Positions 12,360-21,404 of a stretch of 64,000 bases of DNA are shown in pieces. How positions within the stretch are numbered: the stretch's first letter is position 1; every line of letters starts with the position of its first letter. The stretch spans positions 1 to 64,000 of the forward strand of contig JDUB01000011.1 in the NCBI GenBank assembly GCA_000771265.1, given 5' to 3'. Origin of the DNA: Bifidobacterium thermophilum DSM 20210 (GTDB taxonomy: Bacteria; Actinomycetota; Actinomycetes; Actinomycetales; Bifidobacteriaceae). Below the pieces are notes generated by a model. It was not told the origin of the DNA. It saw only the letters and a list, made by a program, of their open reading frames with translations, and made no database searches. A program made the translations under genes and the position numbers.

Positions 12360-14183
12360 TCAGTAGATGAACAGGCCCCAGAACGCGAAGAACAACAGCA
12401 CATGGAACATGGCGAACGCCGTCACCCAGAACAACACGCGCGCGAAACGCGTCGAGGCGAGCACCGGCTCACGACCGCTGACGACATCACCGATTGCGCC
12501 CTTGCGGGGCGGGAACTGGGCAAGACCGCGGGTTTGCATGACTTCGATAAGCCGCGTGAACACCCGGGACCACGCCCACACAACCAACGTACACACCACT
12601 TGGATGACCGGCCAACTCCAAAACATCATGCCCGGATTCTCCGCCGGAGCGCCGCCCCACGCGAGTTGCACAATACCCATCACCACTTGGCCCAAGCCGC
12701 CGCAGAACAGGAGGAATGTGGCCAGCGTAGTGATCGTCAGGCTCAGCAGCGCCCCGCCGAACCCGTATTTGAATCCTAGCGCCGGGCCTTTGCGGCGGAT
12801 CATGAACACGATTTTACGCACCAACGCCGCCAGAGCAATGATCAGTGTAAGCAGCAAGGTGATCAGCATCGCGATGTGAATCCATGCCCCGTAGATGGTC
12901 AGTCCGCGGTCAGCGTGCAGGTCTTTCGGCACCGCGATCGACTGGTACAGCATCGAACCGGCCGCCCGCTCGCTGGTCTGGTCAAGCCCGGCGGCGGTTC
13001 CGACCGCCCACGAGACCATATCGTTGACGTAATCGTCAGCGAATCCGGTGCCCGAATCTGCCTCGTTGCCTAATCGCAGCACATGGTTCGCCACAGGGTA
13101 GCTGCGGATGGTTACATCCCAATTGCCTGACTTATGTGCCAAATCAAGGATCTCGCGCGCGCCTTCGACCTGCGCGGTCATCACGTCCTTCGAACCGTAC
13201 GCGACGAAAGTGGGTATCGAATAGGCTGCGGGTTTCTCGATATCGAGGTCGAAATTCGTCAGCCCGAACACCGTGCCGTCCATATCGAAAACCCGGCGCA
13301 CAATCGACTGATACCCGTTATGCGCGCCCACCAGCGTGAAGTCCTGCGATGCGAGGAAGCCCAGCGACTGCCGCGGAGAGAACACCATCGGGCTGAGCAA
13401 CACCTGGAAGGCGATCTTCGGGTCCTGCTGCAGCAGATACGAGCTGATCCACGTACTTTCGGATGTCGCGTAAATCCCGACTTTGGCGGCATCGACCTGG
13501 TCGAGCGATCGCAGATAGTTGATGGTCTGGTCGTATATCTTCGCAGAAGCGGGATAATCCCTGGTGATGTCGGTTGTCGACCAGACGGGCTTGTCGATGA
13601 CGGCGGTCACAAAACCAGCCGATGACAGCGAATATGCTACATCGCCGAAGGAGTTGTCGCATGTGCCATAGCCGGCGCCATGCATGAACACAACCCCGGG
13701 ACGGTTTGACCCGGCGCCTTTCGGTTCGCGGATCAGCACGCGGATGTTCTGAATTTCACCGGTGGACAGCCGCTTCGCTTTGATGGTGATGTAGCGCTTG
13801 GTGACCTTGTAGGTGCCGACGGACGGCAGGGCTTTGCCTGTGGTGTTGTTGAAGGTGACCGATGTGTCGCTGGTCAGCATGGACATGGTTTGACCGATGG
13901 GCTGTATATTCGCGCTCACTGCGGTGATATGGGAAACGCCTACGAGAATGCCGAGAAGAATGATGAAAATGGGAACGCTGACGGCGAGACGATGCCCGCG
14001 GGACCATGCGACGGGCTCCTGCTTGGGCTGGCGGGCGCGCTCGGCGGTTGTATCGGTGGGTAGCGTGTCAGCGGGTAGTGTGCCGGTCTGGCGAGCAGTC
14101 GGTTCGGCGGCATGCATATCGGAGCGCTGGACGGCTTCTTGGCCGGTTTCGGGGCTGCTCTGGCGTTCTTCCTGATTCGACAC
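12360..14183 (-). CDS. Membrane-anchored alpha/beta hydrolase with C-terminal membrane domain
   Basis: A 607-residue protein in three parts: a basic, Glu/Gln-rich cytoplasmic tail with one membrane segment (about 64-84), an extracytoplasmic alpha/beta-hydrolase domain (about 130-400), and four membrane segments at the C-terminus. The hydrolase has an HGAGYGTC oxyanion loop, the nucleophile elbow ATSESTW (Ser ~241), GSKDVMT with the likely acid Asp, and ANHVLR with the likely His. The substrate is unknown; an ester or acyl group on an envelope component is possible. The start is taken as GTG 14183, which has TAGAAT seven bases upstream and no ribosome site; an in-frame ATG at 14207 is an alternative. 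It lies upstream of recO on the same strand. Confidence 0.7.
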   Translation of the reverse strand: MSNQEERQSSPETGQEAVQRSDMHAAEPTARQTGTLPADTLPTDTTAERARQPKQEPVAWSRGHRLAVSVPIFIILLGILVGVSHITAVSANIQPIGQTMSMLTSDTSVTFNNTTGKALPSVGTYKVTKRYITIKAKRLSTGEIQNIRVLIREPKGAGSNRPGVVFMHGAGYGTCDNSFGDVAYSLSSAGFVTAVIDKPVWSTTDITRDYPASAKIYDQTINYLRSLDQVDAAKVGIYATSESTWISSYLLQQDPKIAFQVLLSPMVFSPRQSLGFLASQDFTLVGAHNGYQSIVRRVFDMDGTVFGLTNFDLDIEKPAAYSIPTFVAYGSKDVMTAQVEGAREILDLAHKSGNWDVTIRSYPVANHVLRLGNEADSGTGFADDYVNDMVSWAVGTAAGLDQTSERAAGSMLYQSIAVPKDLHADRGLTIYGAWIHIAMLITLLLTLIIALAALVRKIVFMIRRKGPALGFKYGFGGALLSLTITTLATFLLFCGGLGQVVMGIVQLAWGGAPAENPGMMFWSWPVIQVVCTLVVWAWSRVFTRLIEVMQTRGLAQFPPRKGAIGDVVSGREPVLASTRFARVLFWVTAFAMFHVLLFFAFWGLFIY

Positions 14184-14190
14184 ATCGACT

Positions 14191-14196
14191 ATTCTA
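14191..14196 (-). promoter_or_regulatory. -10 hexamer TAGAAT before GTG 14183
   Basis: On the minus strand TAGAAT is followed by seven bases and the GTG of the membrane hydrolase. There is no Shine-Dalgarno. This is one of ten such arrangements in the window. Confidence 0.45.
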
Positions 14197-14276
14197 ACGA
14201 GGACCATGGCCGTTCAGCCGGTCGCAAGAACCAGACCGGAATCACCTAAATCGACAATCCCGCACTCCCCCTCAGC

Positions 14277-14435
14277 TTCTGCCGACGCTCAGCAGTGCCT
14301 CACCATCGGTAGAAGGTTCTACCGACGCTCGCCAACCCCTCAGCGTCAGCAAACCCCCTGCCGACGCTGACAAACAACTCAGCGTCGGCAGAACCCTCCA
14401 CCGACACTCACAACACTCTCACCGTCGGCAGAAGG
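14277..14435. repeat. Family A palindromes, four tandem copies
   Basis: Four hairpin units of about 36-40 bp follow each other, starting near 14277, 14317, 14356 and 14396. Each opens with a form of CTGCCGACGCTGA and closes with a form of TCAGCGTCGGCAGAA. Bases in one arm are often matched by compensating bases in the other. They lie between the minus-strand ispG stop and the start of the hydrolase gene. Confidence 0.85.
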
Positions 14436-14483
14436 TGGGGGGCCGACGGTGTGTTGGGTATGCGACCGGGACGCTCCATTCAC

Positions 14484-15734
14484 TTACGCGTTAGGGTGGG
14501 TCCCACCGGTAATCGGGACGACAACCGGGCCACTTTTCGCGACGGGCGTGCCGCTTGCCGCGCTTTCGCTCTCCATCCGTCCAGCGATCTCGCGCGCATG
14601 CTCGAGCAGCGTGGGAACAATCTGGTCTTCCGGTACGGTCTCGATGACCTTGCCTTTGATGAAAATCTGACCCTTGCCATTGCCGGAGGCCACGCCCAAA
14701 TCAGCCTCGCGCGCCTCCCCTGGGCCATTGACGATGCAGCCCATAACCGCGACACGAATCGGCGCCTTGATATCTTTCAGCCCTTCCGTCACCTGCTTGG
14801 CGAGCTCAATCACATCGACCTGCGCACGCCCGCAGCTCGGGCAGGAGATGATGTCGAAATGCCGTTGGCGAAGACCAAGATACTCAAGAATCTTGCAGCC
14901 AACCTTGACTTCCTCGACCGGAGGCGCGGACAGGGACACGCGAATCGTGTCCCCGATGCCTTCCGCGAGCAACGCACCGAACGCAAGGCACGACTTGATA
15001 GTGCCCTGCCACGCAGGTCCGGCCTCGGTCACGCCCAGATGCAGCGGCCAATCGCCCTTGCTGGCGAGCAGACGGTACGTCTGGACCATGGTGACCGGAT
15101 CATGGTGTTTGACGGAAATCTTGAAATCGTGGAAGCCAACGTCCTCGAACATGCGGGCTTCCTTCAACGCCGAAGCGACGAGGGCCTCAGGGGTCGGCCC
15201 GCCGTATTTCGCATACAGCTCCTTGTCGAGCGAGCCGGCGTTCACACCGATACGCAGTGAAATGCCTGCATCCGTGGCCGCCTTGCAAATCGAAGGCCCG
15301 ACCTCGTCGAACTTGCGGATATTGCCGGGGTTGACACGTACCGCGGCGCACCCGGCATCAATCGCCTGGAACACATACTTGCTTTGGAAATGGATGTCGG
15401 CAATCACCGGAAGCGGGGATTTCGCGACGATGGCGGGCAGCGCGTCCGCATCATCCTGACTGGGCACGGCGACGCGGACGATGTCGCAACCCGCCTGCGC
15501 GAGCTCACCGATCTGGCGCAACGTGGCGTTTACGTCCACCGTCGGGGTGTTGGTCATCGACTGCACGGAAATCGGGGCGCCGCCGCCGACGGGCACCGGA
15601 CCGACCATGATGCGGCGGGACTTGCGCCTCGGATGCAACGGGCTTTCGCTGATATCAGGGGCGCCTGTCTTGCGGAACCCCGTCTCGCCGCTTGCGGTCA
15701 ATTCATCGTCTTGAATGCTGATGCTTTCCTTCAC
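14484..15734 (-). CDS. ispG: 4-hydroxy-3-methylbut-2-enyl diphosphate synthase IspG
   Basis: IspG reduces MEcPP to HMBPP in the MEP isoprenoid pathway using a 4Fe-4S cluster. The 416-residue protein has the TIM-barrel part starting [12 protein letters not shown], with PVIADIHF and RVNPGNI strands, and the cluster domain with CPSCGR and GCIVNGPGE, which give the three Cys and the Glu ligand. The first ~45 residues are a variable extension. Its GTG start overlaps the dxr stop by four bases, so the two MEP enzymes are co-translated. Confidence 0.96.
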   Translation of the reverse strand: MKESISIQDDELTASGETGFRKTGAPDISESPLHPRRKSRRIMVGPVPVGGGAPISVQSMTNTPTVDVNATLRQIGELAQAGCDIVRVAVPSQDDADALPAIVAKSPLPVIADIHFQSKYVFQAIDAGCAAVRVNPGNIRKFDEVGPSICKAATDAGISLRIGVNAGSLDKELYAKYGGPTPEALVASALKEARMFEDVGFHDFKISVKHHDPVTMVQTYRLLASKGDWPLHLGVTEAGPAWQGTIKSCLAFGALLAEGIGDTIRVSLSAPPVEEVKVGCKILEYLGLRQRHFDIISCPSCGRAQVDVIELAKQVTEGLKDIKAPIRVAVMGCIVNGPGEAREADLGVASGNGKGQIFIKGKVIETVPEDQIVPTLLEHAREIAGRMESESAASGTPVAKSGPVVVPITGGTHPNA

Positions 15735-16918
15735 ACCTGCTTGTTTATCAAAACATCGGCACGTTGGCGCGCTTCATGCTCAACTTGCCCCATTTCCTCC
15801 ACGGATGCGAACAGCGGATCGCCGCGAAGCTCCGCATCCATCTGGTCGATCACCGCCTTGACCGTGTCCACAATGCCCAGATACGGCAACCGGCCGTCGA
15901 GGAACGCATGAACAGCCTGCTCATTCGCCGCGTTCAGCACCGCGGTGTGTTTCTCGGAGGCGGCAAGGCACTGCCGGGCAAGGTTCACCGCGGGGAACGC
16001 CTCGTTGTCAAGAGGTTCGAAAGTCCATTGCGCGGCTTGCGTCCAATCGCACGCAGCAGCCACGTTTCCGAGACGCTCGGGCGCGGACAGTCCGAGCGCA
16101 ATCGGCAGGCGCATGTCCGGCGGCGACGCCTGGCAAATGGTCGCGCCATCACAGAATTCGACCATGGAGTGCACGATGGACTGAGGGTGTACCGTCACCT
16201 CGATGCGTTCCGGCGGAATATCGAACAGCCGGCTCGCCTCAATGACTTCCAGGCCTTTGTTCATCAGGGTTGATGAATTGATTGTCACCACCGGGCCCAT
16301 ATGCCACGTGGGGTGGTTCAACGCCTGTTCAGGGGTGATTTCGGTCATATCCTCGCGGCGCATCCCGCGGAACGGCCCGCCTGAAGCGGTGACGATAAGC
16401 TTCGAGACTTCGCTGTGGCGCCCTGAACGCAACGACTGCCAGATTGCGGAATGCTCGGAATCAACCGGATTGATCTGCTGGTCACGCACCTGGGCGCTGA
16501 AGAGCAGATGACCGCCTGCGACCACAGATTCCTTGTTGGCCAACGCCAGTTGCGATCCCGCTTGCAACGCGGCGATGGACGGCTCAAGGCCGATGGATCC
16601 CGTGATGCCGTTGAGCACAGTATCGGCCCCGCACCCGGCAAGTGCAATAACCGCCTGACGCCCGGCGTGAATGGCCGTATTCGAGGCACCAGCCTGTTCG
16701 AGGGCTTCACGCAGCGCCCCGACCTTGGATTCGTCCGCAATCGCGACCTGCGGGACGTGGAATGCCGCCGCCTGCTTGGCCAACAGGTCGATATGACCAC
16801 CTCCTGCGGCAAGACCGGTCACCGTAAACCGGTCCGGATGACGGGCGATGACGTCAAGCCCCTGCGTGCCGATCGACCCTGTTGACCCTAGCACGATGAC
16901 AGTGGATTGTCTGATCAC
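15731..16918 (-). CDS. dxr: 1-deoxy-D-xylulose 5-phosphate reductoisomerase Dxr
   Basis: Dxr converts DXP to MEP with NADPH, the committed step of the pathway. The 395-residue protein starts with [18 protein letters not shown], the NADPH-binding loop, and carries [21 protein letters not shown] and the HPTWHMGP block with the catalytic loop, as well as STLMNKGLE for metal and substrate. The start codon is GTG with AGGAAG eight bases upstream. It is the first gene of the dxr-ispG pair. Confidence 0.96.
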   Translation of the reverse strand: MIRQSTVIVLGSTGSIGTQGLDVIARHPDRFTVTGLAAGGGHIDLLAKQAAAFHVPQVAIADESKVGALREALEQAGASNTAIHAGRQAVIALAGCGADTVLNGITGSIGLEPSIAALQAGSQLALANKESVVAGGHLLFSAQVRDQQINPVDSEHSAIWQSLRSGRHSEVSKLIVTASGGPFRGMRREDMTEITPEQALNHPTWHMGPVVTINSSTLMNKGLEVIEASRLFDIPPERIEVTVHPQSIVHSMVEFCDGATICQASPPDMRLPIALGLSAPERLGNVAAACDWTQAAQWTFEPLDNEAFPAVNLARQCLAASEKHTAVLNAANEQAVHAFLDGRLPYLGIVDTVKAVIDQMDAELRGDPLFASVEEMGQVEHEARQRADVLINKQV

Positions 16919-17283
16919 AGTTGGTGCTTCCTACTCCTCATGACCGGCTCGAAGCTCCATGTTCGGCGCCAGCAGGTCGGTATTCGCCTCCGGGAGCGCA
17001 CGACTCCCCTACCGCTTCACATGATACACTCAGATGGCCATCAATCAAGGATTTCCAACGGCGGCACGAGATGATGGGCATGGGATTTCGAACAACGCAG
17101 TCAGTCCATCACCGCATGCAAACCAATCCAGGGACGTGTCGTTCCTGATGTTGTCGATCAGAATGTCCCATCCCTGATTGGCTCACGGTATCTCTGCAAT
17201 GCATCGCGGATCGCCTTCACTTCACTTGCGACGAATACGGATTCCTGCGCACCCGGTTCGATGAACGAATCCGGCGATTCTCG
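16919..17283. other. Intergenic region with an in-frame extension behind the DivIVA-like gene
   Basis: No complete gene is visible. On the minus strand the reading frame of the DivIVA-domain protein continues for 41 codons after its TAA (17283 down to 17161) to a TGA at 17158-17160, with protein-like composition including ASEVKAIRDALQRYREP. There is no start codon or ribosome site of its own. It could be a former C-terminus or chance. Confidence 0.35.
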
Positions 17284-19122
17284 TTACTCCTGCTTGCTTC
17301 CCGACTGGTCATCGTCACCCGAGGACGGGAACGACAAATCGGGGATATCGAAGCCGAAACCCGATGCAGGTGCAGTACCGTGGGAATTTTCTTCACCGGC
17401 ATCCGGGAACAGATTCACAGAAGGCGCAGGTGTCGCGGTTTCAGCATGGTCATCGGTTTGAGGCGCTCCAAACGATGCTGGAGTCCCAGCTGCGGGCGCC
17501 GCGGGAGTCTGTGTCGGGGCCGCAGCAGCGGTCGTCGCGGGTTCGAACGAGGAAGAAGGCGCGAATGAAGGCGCTGCCAACGCTGGTGTCGAAGCGGCTG
17601 CACCGAAGAACACACTCGGCTGTGCAACAGACTGCGATTGGGCTTCTGCTGAGAAATCCCCCACCGGGAAAGCCGGAATTGTGGAGGATGATGCACTTGC
17701 GGAAGCCGGGGCAGCGGCGGGAGCACCGCCGAAACCGGAGGCATTCCCGGATGGGAATATTGAGGGAGCCGGCGTGGGCTGTGCCGTCGGAACCGAACCG
17801 GCTGCAGCGGCATATGCATCAGACGGCTGGACAGAGCCAGAGGTCTGCTGGGCAAACTGATCCGCCAACGGCGACGTCGGTTGGAATGACGGCGGTACGA
17901 CTACCGGAGAATCGGCATATGCCGGTGCCGGATTACCCTGCTCGGCGGGCATCGCGGAAGGAATCGCCTGCTGCGTGTTCTGGGAAAAAATCGACTGGTT
18001 GCTGCTGGCCAACGCCGCCAGTGACGGGTTGCCTTGGGCGTTCACGGATGCAACGGCTTGAGACGCAGGGCTTGCCGTCGCACCGAACAACGAGCCGTTG
18101 GTCTGCTGCACGCCCGCCTGCTGCCCTGCACCGGCAGTGCCGAAGGATGATGCGCCGAATACCGGCAGATACTCCGTACCTGAATCGGCGAACGCGCCAC
18201 CGGCCGGGGTGTTCTGCTGGCCCTGAGGAGTGACCGGGGACACCGGTGTTGCCGATGCTCCCGCGCCGAAAGCCGGCTGATCAGTCTGGCTTGGGGCGAA
18301 AATAGCCTGTTCGGCCTCATGCAGCGCGTCAAACGACTGCGGGGTCGCGGACGCAGCGGCATATGCTGCGACGCCTGAGCCGGGGACGAATTGCGGCAGA
18401 GCGGCATCACCCTGCTGCGCGAACAACGGCTTGACTCCGCCATCAGAGCGCGGCGGGGCGGTCTGTTCTTCCGGCCCTCCCACATAATCCGCGACACGGG
18501 CATAGGATTCGATGCGGCTGAGAAGCTGAACGCACGCGTTGATGTAATAATCCACCTGTCGCTCGTCATACCCGCGCTTGCCGCGACGCTGGGTGAAAAT
18601 CACGTTCGCGACACGCTGGGCGTTCAAATCGATGTCTTTCTTGGACTGATCACGATCGGCGCCGTCAACGCCAAGCTCTGCAGCGGCTTTGTCAACGATC
18701 TGGTCGACCAGACGATCCACCTGCTTGCGGTCATAAGACGGCTGCTTGCCTTCCCCCGCAGCGAAACGTTTACGCTCAGGCCGCTGCGCATGCGTGGCAA
18801 TCTGGCGGTACAAATCTTCTGTCTGGGCTTTCCATGCCACACGACCATGCTGGGTGATTTCCCACGTCGTCTGCTTGTCCACAACCGCACGCTCAAGCCT
18901 CGCCAGCGCGGCGTCCACCTGGGCGATCGCATAGCCGCCCTTGCGCATTTCGAAGGATACGTTCTGAATGTCCTTCTGCGTCAGCTGCATGCCTTCACTG
19001 TCATACAGCTTGTGCGCACGCTCAAGAAACTCGTCGACCTGGGGCACGTCATAGCCCCACTTGCGCTTGCCTACGAGCGCAATACCTGACGCACCCTGTT
19101 CGGTTTCAGGTTTCTTAGCCAT
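17284..19122 (-). CDS. DivIVA-domain protein with long Ala/Pro/Ser/Gln-rich tail
   Basis: The 612-residue protein carries four copies of the short DivIVA-type (DivI1A) motif: GYDVPQVDEFLERA near residue 23, GGYAIAQVDAALARLE near 61, SYDRKQVDRLVDQ near 129 and GYDERQVDYYINA near 179. Helices link them. From about residue 220 the chain is low-complexity (Ala, Pro, Ser, Gln, Gly) to the acidic C-terminus. Such domains bind curved membrane or scaffold polar growth and division proteins; no DivIVA membrane-insertion loop is obvious, so a soluble adaptor is possible. AGGAGGT precedes the ATG. It lies upstream of dxr but separated by 365 bases. Confidence 0.7.
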   Translation of the reverse strand: MAKKPETEQGASGIALVGKRKWGYDVPQVDEFLERAHKLYDSEGMQLTQKDIQNVSFEMRKGGYAIAQVDAALARLERAVVDKQTTWEITQHGRVAWKAQTEDLYRQIATHAQRPERKRFAAGEGKQPSYDRKQVDRLVDQIVDKAAAELGVDGADRDQSKKDIDLNAQRVANVIFTQRRGKRGYDERQVDYYINACVQLLSRIESYARVADYVGGPEEQTAPPRSDGGVKPLFAQQGDAALPQFVPGSGVAAYAAASATPQSFDALHEAEQAIFAPSQTDQPAFGAGASATPVSPVTPQGQQNTPAGGAFADSGTEYLPVFGASSFGTAGAGQQAGVQQTNGSLFGATASPASQAVASVNAQGNPSLAALASSNQSIFSQNTQQAIPSAMPAEQGNPAPAYADSPVVVPPSFQPTSPLADQFAQQTSGSVQPSDAYAAAAGSVPTAQPTPAPSIFPSGNASGFGGAPAAAPASASASSSTIPAFPVGDFSAEAQSQSVAQPSVFFGAAASTPALAAPSFAPSSSFEPATTAAAAPTQTPAAPAAGTPASFGAPQTDDHAETATPAPSVNLFPDAGEENSHGTAPASGFGFDIPDLSFPSSGDDDQSGSKQE

Positions 19123-19311
19123 TGACTACCGACCTCCTAGACGTATATTCCTAGGCTCAACTGTACGTGATTGTTTAGACTCTTTTGCTGGGAAAACCCA
19201 TAAACCGTACCGAAAGCGCGTTGTTTCGGCACGCTCCCAACGGTGCGTCCGGACGGGAACACGCCGGGATGCGGCGCTCGCGGCGTGTCATGCAGTAGAG
19301 TGGAGATTTGC

Positions 19312-19385
19312 GGGCAATTAGCTCAGTTGGTTAGAGCGCCACCTTTACACGGTGGATGTCAGGGGTTCGAGTCCCTTATTGCCCA
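19312..19385 (+). tRNA. tRNA-Val (anticodon TAC)
   Basis: A complete 74-nt cloverleaf. The acceptor arms GGGCAAT (19312-19318) and ATTGCCC (19378-19384) pair, with A at the discriminator. The anticodon stem CCACC/GGTGG encloses TTTACAC, anticodon TAC, reading GUA and other Val codons. The T arm GGGGTTCGAGTCCC is intact. CCA is not encoded. Confidence 0.97.
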
Positions 19386-19443
19386 CTTTCCCGCAGCCAT
19401 TGCAAACATTGGGATTGCACGATATGCGGATTTCCGTCTCCCC

Positions 19444-19495
19444 GCGTCGGTAGAGCTTCTGCCGACGGTCAGAACGCCCTCAGCGTCGGTAGAAG
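19444..19495. repeat. Family A palindrome after tRNA-Val
   Basis: A half copy (GCGTCGGTAGAG) is followed by a full hairpin: CTTCTGCCGACGGTCAG pairs with CAGCGTCGGTAGAAG. It is the same family as 213-303 and 14277-14435 and lies about 60 bases downstream of the tRNA, where a terminator would be expected. Confidence 0.75.
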
Positions 19496-19586
19496 CATGA
19501 GGAGAGGCACGAGCAAGCGCCCGGCAACGTTCAGCTGACAAGCAATTCCAAGAGCAGGGCACACACCCACGCCTCATCCGCCACTT

Positions 19587-19632
19587 CCACAAATTAGCTA
19601 CGCTCAGGGCCTCACCAGCGTAACCAGTTTGG
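19587..19632. repeat. Family B palindrome, first of a pair
   Basis: CCACAAATTAGCTACGCT at the left and AGCGTAACCAGTTTGG at the right form an imperfect 46-bp palindrome. A second copy follows 100 bp later; both lie between the tRNA and the convergent DUF3052 gene. Confidence 0.75.
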
Positions 19633-19690
19633 ATATGACCACAAAACAATCACGCAACTCACGACCGCAGCGTCACCAGATTGTATGAAT

Positions 19691-19738
19691 CCACAAACCA
19701 GCTACGCTCAGGACCTCGCCAGCGTAACCAGTTTGTAG
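19691..19738. repeat. Family B palindrome, second of a pair
   Basis: CCACAAACCAGCTACGCT pairs with AGCGTAACCAGTTTGT over a short GGACCTCGCC-type loop. A further half-site (GAACCAGCTATGAC) follows at about 19746. Position and sequence fit a two-way terminator at a convergent junction. Confidence 0.75.
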
Positions 19739-19793
19739 AGGAGTACGAACCAGCTATGACTAAGACGCCGCTGGCGCAGTTGCTCGCTAGGGA

Positions 19794-20216
19794 TCAGTGG
19801 GAGGAACCTTTGCCGAAGGCACGCAGCTGAATGCCGTTCCAGTCCTTGCTGACCGTCAACGGAGTAGCGGCATTCATGCCCGCGGTCTGCGCGGCGGACT
19901 GCACCGTGCTTGCATTCGGAGCGCCTTCACGACCTGGCTTCGGGCACAGCACCCACATCGGGCCGTCGTCCCCCAGCACCGCGTACGCATCGACAATCGT
20001 GTCGGCGAGCTCGTCCTCGTCGTCACCGTCACGCCACCAGATGATGACCCCGTCAACCGCGGAATCATAATCCTCGTCAACGAGTTCCTCACCCGTCAAC
20101 TGTTCGATCTTCTCACGGATCGAATCGTCGACGTCATCATCCCACAGCCATTCCTGCACGATGTCCCCGGAACGGAACCCGAATTCTTCAGCGTTTTGAA
20201 ATGCCGTTTCAATCAC
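19794..20216 (-). CDS. DUF3052 family protein
   Basis: A 140-residue acidic, soluble actinobacterial protein. It has FGFRSGDIVQEWLWDDDVDD near the N-terminus, GEELVDEDYDSAVDGVIIWW in the middle and GPMWVLCPKPGREG towards the end, all hallmarks of DUF3052 (PF11253). The biochemical role is not established. GTG 20216 is chosen as start because TATATT with an upstream TGC (extended -10) lies seven bases before it and there is no ribosome site; TTG 20225 would add three residues. It converges with tRNA-Val across several palindromes. Confidence 0.85.
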   Translation of the reverse strand: MIETAFQNAEEFGFRSGDIVQEWLWDDDVDDSIREKIEQLTGEELVDEDYDSAVDGVIIWWRDGDDEDELADTIVDAYAVLGDDGPMWVLCPKPGREGAPNASTVQSAAQTAGMNAATPLTVSKDWNGIQLRAFGKGSSH

Positions 20217-20223
20217 GTTGCAC

Positions 20224-20229
20224 AATATA
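20224..20229 (-). promoter_or_regulatory. Extended -10 TGC-TATATT of the DUF3052 gene
   Basis: The minus strand reads TTGCTATATT, then seven bases, then GTG. This gives an extended -10 and a probable leaderless transcript. Confidence 0.5.
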
Positions 20230-20317
20230 GCAAGACACGCGAACTTATTGGTTACTTGCGGCTGTTTTTGGACACTTTACCTACCAAGTCACCTGCCATG
20301 TCACCGCACATCGCAGC

Positions 20318-21166
20318 TCACACCGTGCAATGCGGCAGGCTGTTCCCCTTGCCTTCACCGATGGCGACAAGCGCCTTGTACGCCTCGTCGAGCGTGGACA
20401 CCTTCACATCGCGCAGCCCCGACGGCACATGGCCGACGACCTCGTCACAGTTGGACGCGGGAGCAAGGAACCACGTGGCACCGTCACGCTTGGCACCCTG
20501 CATTTTCAGCCGGATTCCGCCAATAGCACCGACTTTGCCGTTACTTTCCATGGTCCCCGTCCCCGCGATTGTCTTGCCGCCCGTCTCATCGCGGGCTGTC
20601 AGCTTGCTGATTACACCGAGCGTATACATCATGCCGGCGGACGGACCGCCGATATCATCAATATGCATATCAACGTTGACGCCGGAAACATCCACACCGA
20701 GTTTCTTGGCATACGCGAGCGCCTGTTTTGTGGCCGCTTTCTGCGACGAGGACATCTCCTTATTAGCTTCCTTATCGTATTCCTCGGAGGTCTGGCCGGG
20801 AGTGAACACCGCCTCGCTTGGCAGCACGGTCGTGTCGGGGCGGAAATACATGACAAGCGTCGCGATATTGGGTACCGGATACCCCGGCACACCGGAAGCG
20901 TTGACCGTTACCATGAGTAGTTTGCCCGACTGCTTGTGTGTGCGAGCGCCGGATATCGCGATGATCTGCTTACCTGACGACGAACCGAGCACGTTGCGTG
21001 TAGGACCGGGCGTTTCAATCACATACGGACTGGGCATGAGCAGGACAAGCCCGCACAGCAGAACGCAGAACGCGCCTGCATAATAGCCGAGGCTGCGTCG
21101 GTCGAAATCGTTGCGTGCGCGACGCAGGAACGCTGCGGCGGCTTGGATGGCGCGTGAGAAACTCAT
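20318..21166 (-). CDS. YlbL-like membrane S16 (Lon-type) protease lacking a PDZ domain
   Basis: A 282-residue protein with one N-terminal membrane segment (28-44), then PSPYVIETPGPT, the family's extracytoplasmic start. A Lon-type protease domain follows: GGPSAGMMYTLG with nucleophile Ser176, then GGIRLKMQGAKRDGA with catalytic Lys221. YlbL proteins normally have a PDZ domain between the SQxAAT helix and the protease domain. Here SQKAATKQALAYAKKLGV is followed almost directly by the protease strand, so the PDZ domain is missing. The start is set at ATG 21166, just before the membrane segment; TAGTAT lies eight bases upstream. An upstream extension to 21298 has no family sequence. Confidence 0.85.
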   Translation of the reverse strand: MSFSRAIQAAAAFLRRARNDFDRRSLGYYAGAFCVLLCGLVLLMPSPYVIETPGPTRNVLGSSSGKQIIAISGARTHKQSGKLLMVTVNASGVPGYPVPNIATLVMYFRPDTTVLPSEAVFTPGQTSEEYDKEANKEMSSSQKAATKQALAYAKKLGVDVSGVNVDMHIDDIGGPSAGMMYTLGVISKLTARDETGGKTIAGTGTMESNGKVGAIGGIRLKMQGAKRDGATWFLAPASNCDEVVGHVPSGLRDVKVSTLDEAYKALVAIGEGKGNSLPHCTV

Positions 21167-21174
21167 ACCGCCAT

Positions 21175-21180
21175 ATACTA
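21175..21180 (-). promoter_or_regulatory. -10 hexamer TAGTAT before the YlbL-like gene
   Basis: TAGTAT, eight bases, then ATG 21166 on the minus strand. A GGCGG just before the ATG could serve weakly as a ribosome site, so the leaderless reading is less certain here. Confidence 0.35.
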
Positions 21181-21404
21181 GCCAGTCACCTGCCGTCATT
21201 GCCATATGCGAGCGGCATGGCAGGCAATTGCCATCACCAAACGCCGACCCCTCCACCGACCACCATGAATTGCTGTCCCACCGTCCGCATGGCGGCATTT
21301 CACAGCTCTCGCCGCAATCCGCTCACCATCAGCGAACAATGAGGCGGCTGACTGTATCATTAGGGGTACTTACGCGCCCACTCTCAACCGAAGGATGACA
21401 GGTC

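Noticed and set aside
14277-14435. CRISPR array
   Set aside because: The repeated unit is itself a hairpin with variable short loops; there are no unique spacers of constant length and no cas genes.
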